Position numbers and translations under genes: made by a program. Of a stretch of 64,000 bases of DNA, positions 47,600 to 58,800 are shown one piece after another. A model generated the notes under the pieces. It was not told the origin of the DNA, ran no database searches, and worked only from the letters and a program-made list of their open reading frames with translations. Position 1 is the stretch's first letter. Every line of letters begins with the position of its first letter. This stretch comes from Moringa oleifera (Eukaryota; Streptophyta; Magnoliopsida; Brassicales; Moringaceae): contig JAJFZO010000230.1 in the NCBI GenBank assembly GCA_021397835.1, positions 3,404,001-3,468,000 on the forward strand. The letters run 5' to 3'.

Positions 47600-50415
47600 A
47601 ACTGAATCGAGAAAAAGATCAAACACCGTTTTCTGTATGAATTTGGCATTTCGTATTAAGGTAAAAAAAAAGATTGTTTACATCACAAAGGGTTAACTAC
47701 TCGTTTATGTTTTTCATCACTCCTCATTAGAGAGCCATGCTTAAATCTTTAATGTAGCATGCTTAACCCTCTTATCAGTAAAATGGTACTTCCTTCATCA
47801 TTTAACATGGTGTACAATGCTCCTTCTAAGGGTTGGGCTTCCTTGACCTTGATTCTTAGGATTTGCATTATGGATTTTTTGTCTCCTCATGATGGCCTAA
47901 TAAGATCTACTAGATTAGGTTTATATTGACATCTCCTCCCCCTTTTAAGTGATCACGGGACTTGCATGTGATTGAGATGCTTAAGAATTCTAAGTAATTT
48001 CGGTTTGCATAATATTTTCGTATGCGTAATCATGTGGTTAGAGTGATCGCTATTGGAAAGCATATACATGAACATTAAGCCAAGAGTGATAGGCATAGTC
48101 TAGATGATTAGGTTTGGATGCTAATTAATGTTCAAATAAGATGATTGTTTCTTGAGGATCTTATAAAGATCGAGTTTAGGGCATCACATTAGTTGTTTCT
48201 AGGCTGGGAGTCATCGAGTAACTGAAGTAAGTCTGGGGACACACTTTTGTCAAACTTCAATGATGATTGTGAAAATGGTCAAGGTTTACACATAAAACTT
48301 CATAGTGTCATAGCCATCAATAAGGTCATATCTCCTTTAATGCTACATGTCCTATCATTATTACTTTTTAATATTTATCTATCTGTTTTCACATCCACAA
48401 ATCGCATTGATTGCATAGGTGCACAAAATGCATTGTTTATGATGTATACATTTGATCAGGGGACTTATAATCCATATAAAATCAAACATTCTTTTCTGAA
48501 GGATATGCTTAAAGTAATAGCATTCGAGAATAGAGACTATGCCTCGTAAAACGAGCAAAGTTATAGGGAAAATGAGGAATGTTATATAGAGTGAGGGGAA
48601 CTCCATGAAAAAGTAAGGATTGTCACGGAAGGAAGGCCCCATAAGAGGGGGACTAAGCTATGGAAAAAGAAGGGAAGTTATAAGAAAAGTTAAAGATTTC
48701 TTAGAGCAGGTAGTCTTAAGAGGTTAAGTGTTAATACAATGGAAAAAGGTAAAGGTTCTAAGAGTTAAAGACTGTGCTATGCAAAAAAGGAAGGGAGCCA
48801 TTAGGAAAAGGGGAAGGGAGTTTTAGGAGGTCAAGGATTGTGTTATGGAGTCCTAAGAGTTAGGAGACTATGCCATGGAAAAAGATGAAGTCTAAAGAGC
48901 TAGGGACTATGCTGTGCAAACGAGGGGAGTCCTAAGTTAGAAGATTATGCCATGCAAAGAGGTAGAAGTCCCAAGAGCCGAGGACTTTCCATTTGATGTA
49001 GTCCTTAATCTTATCGAGGGCTTTCTGTTTGAATGAGTCTCAGGCATCTTTCTCGAACTTTTTCCAAAGTTATGATGCTCTAGTTTCTCATTTTTGCTTG
49101 TTCTATTGTTGGAGTGCTCAGTCTGGTCACTTTATTAGATTGCCTAGGCGATGTCAAGTTATTAATCTCTTAAGAGTCTTAGTGCTATTACAGACACTTG
49201 TGTTTGGCAAATGGTTGGTAGGGTTGATCATTGTGCTCATATTACCTTGATATCGCAAAGGTCTTACTTTAAGCAAGTCTTAGTCCTATTAAAGGCATTC
49301 TTCTTCCAATAAGTGCTTGGTCATGTTGAGTACTCTACCCAAGGTGCCCCAGCATTACTAAGGTCAGGATCTTGTTGAAGACTATGTAAAGTTTTGGCCT
49401 TACCAAGGATTATGTAGAATCCTGATCTTATTGAGGAATGTTCAAATTTCTGCTTTTGCCAAGGATTGTACGAAGTCTTGGTCTTGTCGAGGAATATATA
49501 TATATATCATAAAGTGACTAAAATAAGAAGTAAAAGCTCTTTGCAAAATCAAGACTATATATATATATAAAGAGAGAGAGTCTTGATTTTGCGAAGAGCT
49601 CTTACTTCTTATTTTAGTCACTTTATGACAAGTTTTTGTGTTCCCCTGCATGTTTCTCATTGTTCATAAGGGACCATATCAAGCCAGGGTCTTGTCAAGG
49701 ACTATATCAAGTTCCTCGTCTAGCCAAGGACTATATTGAGTCCTTGGTCTACTTAAATAATATGTTTGTCAAGTCCTTGGTCTTATTAAGAATTACGTCG
49801 AGTCCCTAGTCTTGCTAAGAACTATGCTAACTATTGCTAGTCTCCTCATTGGACGAGTGTTGGACCATGCTTGGAAAAAGATACCTAGCTTGTAATCATT
49901 GCCTTCATCGTCTTTTACTTGCTTTTAAACCTCTCCAAACTATTCTTCTAAATCCTCAATGCTTCCACATATATGCACCTCTTGAGTCAAGCAACTTGAT
50001 CTAGTGGTGAGAGAGTGTAGAAGTCTTTTGAGTAAAGTATGTTAATTCCATTAAAGTTGTTTTGGGAAACATCTTTGCTTCACTTAATTTAAAAGAAAGA
50101 ACTTATAACTTCTCCCTGATAGCTTTTTGTATGTTCCCATAACCAATGCTAACGTTGTGACCACAATTTAGCAGTTAGAAGCCAAACCAAAAGAAAGATT
50201 AAAAATCATTTTCTATATGAATTTGGTGTTCTTTTATTTAGCCAAAAAATTTGTTTCCATGCATCAACTTCTTCTTTGTACTATAAAGGGTTAATTACTA
50301 GTTTACATTTTTTGTCACTCTTAGTTAGACAGCCATGCTTAGGTCTTTAATGTCTGATCAGCGAAATTGTACTTTTTTTGTCATTTAATACGGTGTATAA
50401 TGCTCCCTCCAAGGT
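47600..50415. mobile_element. Non-coding LTR-retroelement-like relic (LARD/TRIM type)
   Basis: Direct repeats at about 47600-47845 and 50185-50415 share ordered words (TGAATTTGG, AAAGGGTTAA, GCCATGCTTA, TCTTTAATGT, GGTGTA-AATGCTCC) and would serve as diverged LTRs. The 2.3 kb between has no protein domain. It contains two fields of degenerate tandem repeats: 48600-48990 (GGACTATGCCATGGAAAAAG type) and 49270-49830 (GTCTTGTCAAGGACTATATC type). Confidence 0.5.
49508..49627. repeat. Near-perfect hairpin with 48-bp arms
   Basis: The arm 49508-49555 (starts CATAAAGTGACTAAAATAAG) is the reverse complement of 49580-49627 at 46 of 48 positions. The 24-nt loop is TA- and GA-rich. It lies in the second tandem-repeat field of the retroelement-like relic. 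It could be a small MITE/foldback or a young small-RNA precursor; the sequence does not decide. Confidence 0.95.
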
Positions 50416-50424
50416 CATAATTGG

Positions 50425-51631
50425 CAACAGGCCAGCTTGGCCCAACCCGACCCATGATCTTGCGATCCGAGCTCGATTCACACAAAGCTCGACAAGCATT
50501 TAAATTAATAGGTGGAGTTAACCTCGACTGCTTGAAGAGTATGCGGTCCATAGCTTATCCAAGAAACATGCCAACTTAATGGGTTTAAAGAGTAACTTAT
50601 GCAAGATGACCTAATAAACATTATGCAGATCAATTTAATAAACAATATTATTTACTATTTTAAAGCAAATAACATAATAAATAAATAAATAAATCTTAAC
50701 ATACAAAATAAGAATTATTGGTAACATTGTATAGCTCGAAGTTATAAAAAAATTTTTTCTACATTATATTACGCTGTTCTATATTTATTACGTCAATGTC
50801 ATTATATTATATTATCATATCATATTAAAACCATGTCATCTTCTATCTTTTTATTTTTAATATTTTTTAGATTTTAACTTTAATTATATTTTATTATATC
50901 TAAGTATTTATAGTTCTTAGTCACGTTTTACTCTTGTGAAATATATATTTATTAAATAATATTATATAATAGAAAATTATATTTATCACAGAATTAATTT
51001 AATAAAAATTTTGGTTAACTTAGTCTTTTAGAACTCCATCTGCAAAATTACAATTAACCACAAGACTAAAGCCAACCCTCATCCCCAAGAAGCATTTGTG
51101 TACTAGGCTGGGTTTGCCCACTTCATTAATTGAAATGTGGACATCATGTTAGACCTCTATTGTTTGAAATCTTGAATCTTAATGCTGGGTTTAATATAAA
51201 TCTATGATCAGAGTCAGATTTTCCGGGTTTACACTAGACTTACATGTCACTCAAGAAAGTTAATATTAGAATTTCAGACCAAATTACAAAATAAAATTTG
51301 TGCAATGCAATTGGTAGATATGTTTTTCTTCAGGGATTATTAATTGGCACCAATCTCGAGCCAATTCTCTCTAGCAATCCCTTCTGGTATGCTTGTCATA
51401 TTACATACATTCTTCCCTAGGGTAAAGCATGCATCCATACACTTGGTTTACAGAGTTTCTTATATACCTTAGCATCTAACCACAAGAAAGCATCTAACCA
51501 CAGGAAAGCAGCGCCAGAGAAAAGCCAGTCAAATAAAAATGTCTGGAATGTGAACATTAATCAGTAAGAGTCATTATCCAGCATAGGCGTGCACAAGCAA
51601 GGAAAGCTTGCCCGGTTTGTGGTTGCTGGTG
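50425..51631. other. Intergenic DNA downstream of SYP51/52
   Basis: AT-rich DNA contains a GC-richer segment (50430-50530, GCCCAACCCGACCC) typical of decayed transposon ends, and a small duplication of AAGCATCTAACCACA at 51471-51508. The 3' UTR of the minus-strand syntaxin gene lies at the right end. No gene is seen. Confidence 0.5.
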
Positions 51632-53581
51632 TCACAAGTATTTCACTAACAGCCATGTCAGGACAACAAGAACCACAATTCCAATAACAGATAAGAGCAT
51701 GCATATGCAAGAGCAACCACCCTTCTTGTGCTTGTTCAAAATGGCAAGTCTCTTTTGAACTCTCTGTTCATAAAGACCAAAAGAAGCCATTAAATGTCGT
51801 GCGACAGAAGAAATTTTAGTTACAGTCAAATATACAGCTAGATCATGCCTCACAAGACAGTGGATACTTCAACCGCTCTAACTTCCGAACTATAATGGAA
51901 AGTGCTAGTTATTCAGCATTTAGAAACATGTGTGATGCTACAGCTCCATATCACCAATGAACTATTGCTGCAAAGACAGCAGGGGAACCTTAAATTAAAG
52001 CATCATCACTATACTGGACTCTTCCCCAAATTTTCTTTATGCAACAATTCAATAACCATTTCAAAGTATTTCTGTACTATCGGCACTTCTGTAGTAACAA
52101 TTAATACTGGTCATACAAGATAACTGGTTTTTGTCCAATCAAAAGTTCTCTTACTTTAATTTATTTCCCAGCACAATAACTTCAGCATTTTTGCACCCAA
52201 ATTCACCAACATAAATTAAGAAACTATGATGCTTGAATATTTTAAAGGGTCAAGGAATGTACATTATGAAATAAAAACAAACAATGAGATTATTACCCGC
52301 AAATGGGAACCTGTAACATCAGCATGTTCATCCAAGTCATCCTGGAAAATGGAAGAGCAAGATTTATAATCTGAGCTAGAAATTAATTGAGGCAAACAAG
52401 TTATAGTGATCCAATAAGGAAAAACATACAATAAGTCTGGTGTGCAGGTCAAGCTCCACATTGACTGCCCATGCAATGTGCTTTGTACTTGTCACTGTGT
52501 GTACCAATTTCTCAAGGCCCTCATCTTGCTCTGCTTGCAAGTCATGCCCAAATGAAGATGCATATAAAGCTGAAAAACAATGATAACAATATAAATGATA
52601 TGAGGCTACAACAACTTGCCTTTCATAATCTGCTGTTGAAGACCAACAAGGCCTTGGTTATCCAAGCCAGTTGTTCTGTTCATGGCATTAGATGGCTTTT
52701 TTTCTGGCCCAAGCAAGCTGTCCCTGTTAACAAAGTTAGACATGTTCAACGTGGAAGCTATTTGATTTGCTTTTGATCTCAAATTGGTAAGCATGTCCTT
52801 ACGACAATTCATTTCTTTCTCTGAACTGTGCATCAAAAGAGGAAGTATTTCAAAATCTTCAGATAAAAACAAAAGCCAAAGTTACTTCTGCATCATAGTA
52901 CTGCATAACTGTACCACAAAGCAATCAAGTTAGATCAAACAGCATCTTAATAGCTAAAACAATAAACATAATGCATATAAAGAGATAAGCAGTAAATTCA
53001 AAGTCGTACAGAAGAATGCAAGGGTTGTGAATTTCAAACAATCTACAGTTTCAAAGGTAAATCATGAAAAACAGAATAAAGGTGGAAGCAATCAGAGAAT
53101 TTACTGCCAAACCAGCATCCCATTAGGAAGCAAGCTGCATGGAACATCAACATACCATAAATCATGACCACCAATGGGTATTTACATTTATATTTTAGAG
53201 AGGAAAACATTGAATGCAGAAATCCCAGAAGTAACCCTTTCAAAAAAATTTTTAAAAAAAAAAAGAAAAACTAATCTTACAAACATCGCAAAGCATAACA
53301 AAGAAAAAATTACCATATTAGAAAACAAGTTTTCCATAAACACAAAATTCTATGAAGATGACTCACATGGGCTGCTTCCCTTGAAGCTCAAACAAAAGGG
53401 ATTGCAGACTATCTAATCTACTCCCCAAAATCGCGATCTTCCTTCTTATAGCAGATGCATGACGCTGAGATTCGGGCCCTGATGTAGGGAAAGAATTCTC
53501 TGATATCATGCCATTGATATCATCCGCAAGTTCTTGTGCTTCATTATATCCTTTCATCCATGAGTTAGAAGAAAACGCCAT
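51632..53581 (-). CDS. SYP51: Syntaxin of the SYP5 group (Qc-SNARE, SYP51/SYP52-like)
   Basis: Five exons (53367-53581, 52620-52825, 52430-52530, 52297-52341, 51632-51763) give 232 residues, the usual SYP51/52 length. The N-terminal region begins MAFSSNSWMKGYNEAQ. A conserved middle (LRSKANQIASTLNMSNF, NRDSLLG) is followed by the SNARE coil at about 141-203 and a C-terminal anchor at about 208-230 (MLLSVIGIVVLVVLTWLLV) after a GGCSCIC stretch. SYP5 proteins act in prevacuolar/vacuolar membrane fusion. Intron 2 has a GC donor (G then GCAAGT). By alignment to the family pattern LDxQTRLID, residue 170 at the SNARE zero layer reads His (LDLHTRLI), not Gln. SYP51 and SYP52 cannot be separated here. 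Confidence 0.92.
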
Positions 53582-54592
53582 GGACCTACAAGACAACTCA
53601 AGTTCGTCATAGGATGTTCCATTTAGCAAATCATAGATTAACTTTGAACAGCCATGGCTAAAACATTTCAGCTATACCCAAACTCTTCTTCTTGACTTCT
53701 GAATTAAAATATAACGGCTTCAAGCAATATGAACATGAACGCCAATGTTTCCAAGTCTTGAGCTCACCCAATTGAATTTTAGGATTACAACATGAATAAT
53801 ATAAAGATATAACAAGGCACCTTTGTTCCGGGTATTTCACAAGAAGAAAATTGCAAACGCAAAAGCCCTTATTAAAGACTGAAATTCTAGAGAATTGGGA
53901 AAAGTCTTACCAATTTAGAACTGTCTCTGTAATACTGACTGGCCTACTAAAAATCCAAATTAATTCAGTTTATCCCCAAATTTTCCGCTTCCTCTTCTCT
54001 CTTTTCCTTCAGCTGTCTTGCATCATTTTTGTTCTCTTTTCCAGTTTCCTTCTCTCTTTTTTTTCTTGTTTTTTCCCCTGTTTGTTTGCGTAATTGAATT
54101 ACAAGTCAGAAGGAAATAAAATTAAAATAAAAAATAAATCAAGAAACTAATGATTTTATACTGATTTTTTTATATAATAAAAGTGATATATACATATATA
54201 TATATAGATAATTTATTATTTAAAATAGTTAAATTTTTTTGACAAAATTAGGTTTAATATTTATTTCAAAATTTTTGTTTGTCTAACATATTAAAATATT
54301 AAATTCTAAAGTTAAATATAATATTATTTTTTAATATTTATATTTTATTGATATACAGTATATTACAAATATATATATTTTTTGAATTTATTTGACGACA
54401 CAAGATAAAATTAAATTATTTGATAAAATAAGATTAGATTGAATCAGATGGGATTGACTTAGATTGAAATTATATTATTTTATGATATAATGTGTTTGAT
54501 GTAATATAAAATACAATTAAAATTAATTTTTATTTATTTCAAAATATTTTTCTATTGAAATAATAATAATATAAGCATACAGTCCCTAGTTG
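53582..54592. promoter_or_regulatory. Upstream region of SYP51/52
   Basis: The minus-strand leader is purine-rich (the + strand is CT-rich from about 53985 to 54090), followed by AT-rich DNA. An upstream in-frame ATG at 53629 precedes the chosen start by 16 codons. I chose 53581 because family similarity begins there (MAFSSNSW against MASSSDSW in relatives). No certain promoter element is seen. Confidence 0.4.
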
Positions 54593-55226
54593 TTACATCC
54601 CAAGCTGGTCACGAAGGAGCTAAGTCTTCCGATCCATAAGCCAATGATGATGTTGTAGTCTCAAGCAGTATCTCTGTCATAGAATTTGGTAGTCTCAAGC
54701 AGTATCTCTGCCATAGAGTTTGCTCAAACCATGGGGATGTTGAACAAGAGATCGGATCAACTAATTAAAAGCTAATCAACAGTAGTTGGTGGCTATGTTG
54801 CAGCATAGCAGATTAGCAGCAACACTCAAAAAAAATAAAAAGGGATACAACTCTACAAAGATCCTCATCAAGACCTTTTTTCAAAGCTGTAGGGGACTTC
54901 CCTAATTTTCCACAAGCATTCTGGACGCTAGGCAAGAAGGAAGAAGTGGGGAAGATGACAATCAAGAGAAGCTTCATGATGCAGAAGCTTAAGGGAGCTG
55001 TTAGTAGATGTGAGTAAGTTGTGTGTTTGGGTTATGTGCATGTCTCTACCTTTTCCTTCTTGTGATGTGAAAGGCTCGGCTACCTTAATTGTTGTTTAGT
55101 AACAAGGAGTATGCACGAGCCCTATGTATACTTTTATGTAAAACAACAATTAGGCTCCCGGCTTCATGTGTTGGTAAAAGAATGATAAGGGCAATTCTTA
55201 AGGTTGAGAATAAATTATTCTTCTAG
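54593..55226 (+). mobile_element. LTR-retroelement 3' remnant (TRIM-like), putative
   Basis: A purine tract GAAGCTTAAGGGAGC is followed by a 229-bp segment starting TGTTAGTAGATG and ending TTCTTCTAGCA (54998-55226). This has the form of a polypurine tract plus 3' LTR with TG...CA ends. No 5' LTR is visible. An exact-length 34-bp tandem duplication lies at 54655-54722. Confidence 0.4.
54655..54722. repeat. Two-copy 34-bp tandem duplication
   Basis: GTAGTCTCAAGCAGTATCTC and the 14 bases after it occur twice back to back with two differences. Confidence 0.95.
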
Positions 55227-55831
55227 CATAAGAAAACAAAAAAAATGGCAACTAAAACTCCAATTAAAATTTATTTATTTATTTTTTATAAATCCTGAAA
55301 TTATATATATAAGCCTCAGGCAATCACTGAAACTCAACTTATCTATCAGTGAAAATTAAACTCAGAAGTCAGATTTTACAGCCAGAGAAACTTGAATTCC
55401 TCCAACTTAGGCTTGTTGGCCACCTCGATTCATCAACTTGATGAGAACAAGGTCGATATAATGAAAGCCAATTAATAATAGAGCCACTAAGATTATCCAA
55501 TAATTCTTAGCTCTAATTCTTTCAATACTAATTCATGTGACCTCCGGAACAAGATAAATTATTCGCAAGGAACAAAAATAAAATAAAATATTTAGAATAG
55601 AAACATCACACAAAATTTTGTTTTCCTTTACTCCTGACTGATTTCTTCTTATATTTGAAGCATAATGTTACATGAATTGTACAAGCTAACAAAGTCAGAT
55701 GTTACCCTTCCAAATATTCAAATGTTATTGAATTGAAGGCATGCTCGTTCATCCTTCCTGCAACTCAAGAAGATGGAGCCTGAGATGTTCAGGACCAGCT
55801 GTGTGTGTCATTTTTGGGAAACCCCACCGTG
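55227..55831. other. 3' flank of CSTF64
   Basis: AT-rich DNA carries the minus-strand 3' UTR of the CstF64 gene. No additional gene is seen. Confidence 0.55.
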
Positions 55832-58800
55832 CTATGATGGCTGTACCTGATCTCGCCTAAGTGCCTGTTGAAGCTGAATGACCTGTTGCCGCTGTTCTGG
55901 TGGCAATGAACTCAACTGCTCAGGAGTTAGACTCAGCACTTGCTGCAGTAATGCAGACTCCATATCAGGTGGAAGCGCTGGCTGAGGAAGAGGAACAACA
56001 ATGTCAGATCAGACAGAAACACAAAATCAACTCTTTTATAACATTTTCCGATCAACTGTTGTGATGCCAACATGATTTCAAATGGACTCTATTATTGTAC
56101 TGTGCATTTGCCAACCTGATTACTTAACAAAGCCACCGCAAGTTGGAACCAACAGAGGAAAAAAAGAAAGATACAAAGCCCCGTAAAAACTGGCACATCA
56201 TTAAGATTTTTAACTTTCTACTTAAAGTTGGAGCTCATCTCAACACAAAGCCTTGAAACAAGTAAAGGCTTCTATATCTTCCACTAGCTCATACAATTTC
56301 ATGAAAGCATGAAGTCTGGAACTGCTAAATATGTCTCTAAGATGAGCAAAATTTTGGAAAAACTGAAAATATAAATTCCAAACTGAATAAATAGCAAAAA
56401 ATTTCTGATCTCCTTTTATTAATTAGATTTCATATCAAACTCTAGCTATGAATCCAGGTAACTGTATCTAACATGTATGTCATTCAGGAGACATAATTTC
56501 TTTCAAGCAGCTTCTTGGCTTCCAAGTTCAATAGTAGATATCCCAACCATATCTCTATGATTTGTATGTAAAGTAAGATTTCATCAAGTTTCTGACATTG
56601 ATCACACAGGGATAACCATATTTCCCATGACATGCTAGAGAAGCCAACAAACAAGCTGTAAATCGACAGGGAAGGATCATTGGTGAGAAACCATTACCTG
56701 AGAAATCTGTTTCTCAGAATACTGCACGTGATCGGTTCTAGGAACCGGATTTGCTGGCACTGAACCAGCTCCATATGCTTGGGATGCCATAGATCCAGTG
56801 ACACTGGACACATTTAAACCACTTCTTCCATCATCCAATTTGATCAATTTTGTAGGTCTACTTGCTGGTTCTGAAGAATCATAAACCATGCCTGTTTTCC
56901 CTGAAAAGCCTGATGCTATTGATAGGCTAGGCTGTTTACAAAAGGAAATTATATGTCTATAAGACAACCTATCTTTTATTAACTGGAAATGAAGAAACAA
57001 AAAAAAGAGGGACAAAAATCAAGGAACCAAAGGAGATTAAGACCACTTGCTGCTAATTGTTTCTTTTAGTTTATAGAAAAGGAAAAAGAGGGACAAAAGT
57101 AGAAATATGTATAAAGGCGCAACATATTTACTCAAGAACTATCCTGTCTTGATCATAATAAAAGAGAGATAGAGAGGGCTTTAAACTTTTGGGCATGTTT
57201 TCATTGAGTTCCTATAAGAAATTAAAATGCAATCTTCTTCTCTAATACCATTTGATAAAGCAAACAAGAAAAATTCACAGAAAATTCACCTACCTATATT
57301 TCATGCTCAAGCAATATAAGACAAAAGACACTAACATAAAGCCAAATATACATGTTCGTGTGTGTGTGTGTGTGTGTGTGTAGGTGAAAAATACATGACA
57401 ATAGAGCAATACTTATATTTTGAGCAATTATATATGTTTTTTGCATAATGTATGTAATATGAGCAAGTGGTATAAGACAAACTGAAATATAAGCATCACA
57501 TATTTAGTCCCATTAGCAGTTCTACACAGGAAATAAGAGTTGATACAACATTACATTCTTCACTGAAAGCTATGAAGCTAATAAGACAACTTTCTCTCCA
57601 AACATACAGCTCTTCAGCATGGTCATCTATAAATGAATGCAACAAAGCAAAAGGAAAGTTTCAAACCTGGAAGCCAGCATCACGTACAGGAGGACGACAG
57701 AAAAGAGACGACTGCATGGCTAAACTATTGACAGCTGCAACCTGTCCCGAGTGTTGTGGTAATGGAGGTTGCATTTGCTTGTTTAAAGAAGAGGAAACTA
57801 ACGCTTGAATTTGAGGTCTGATGGATGGGGTCACCAAAGGAAGGGTCGGAACTCCAGACTGCCCGGGCAATGTGATATGCTGTGGAATATTTGTGTTGGC
57901 ATGTTGTGGAAGCTTAACTCGAGGCTGCACGGTAGGTCTTGTGGGTGCAGAAATTTGGGTATGTGTGAGGGAATTTTGAGGCAAAGCAATAGTCTGCAAC
58001 TTCTGAGCAAGAGGGGGTAGTCCAGGAACAGTTTGTGTTGCTGGCTGCTGGGACTGCTGGGCATCTTGTAAAGAAAGCTGTGTAGGTAGACCAGAAGTCT
58101 GCCGAATATTTGGCATCTGCAACTGCACAATGGAGAAAACAGAACGCTCTTTAGCAACACAATTACAGTAGAACAACAAATAGCAGAATTTTGAAGCTTC
58201 AGAACAAACCACTTGTGGGGTCACCATTCCTAGCATTATCTGTGCCTGCATACAGGTTCACAAAGATTTGCAAGATCAAGTTTCTGTAGAAAATATGTAA
58301 GGAGTAAATTTGAAAAGGATAATATCAAATTAAAACATGATTACAAGTAAAAACAGGCAACAAGAAGCAAGAAATGTCAATAACGTGGACAGGAAAGAAA
58401 AAGAAAGTCATAAAGTCCAAGACAGATTCAAAGTCTTTTAAAAGAAAGAAAAAGGGAACAAAAGTTCTTCTGGTTGAAGATTTCGAAAGTCTGACAAACA
58501 AATGTAAGAATATATTATCTATATCCATTTGAAGACCAATGCAGAGAAGAATATTAACTGCAAATAATTGATATGCTAGCTGTCAAGTCAAGATTAGTCT
58601 GACTAATGATATGGGAAATGTCTACCCCAGATAGGATCACAGGCCTGCAATTAAGACCCTCACCTCAGTTCATAATAAGGTTTCACAGATATGACCTTTG
58701 ACATAGAAAGACCACCAAAAGCTAATGGAGAAGATTCAAAGGTTATTAGACTGTGGACAACAGGTTCTATGACCCACATTACAGATTGACCTGTGTGAAT

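Noticed and set aside
57572..58020. Plus-strand open frames over the CSTF64 exon at 57667-58122
   Set aside because: They are antisense shadows of the Gln/Pro-rich CstF64 exon.
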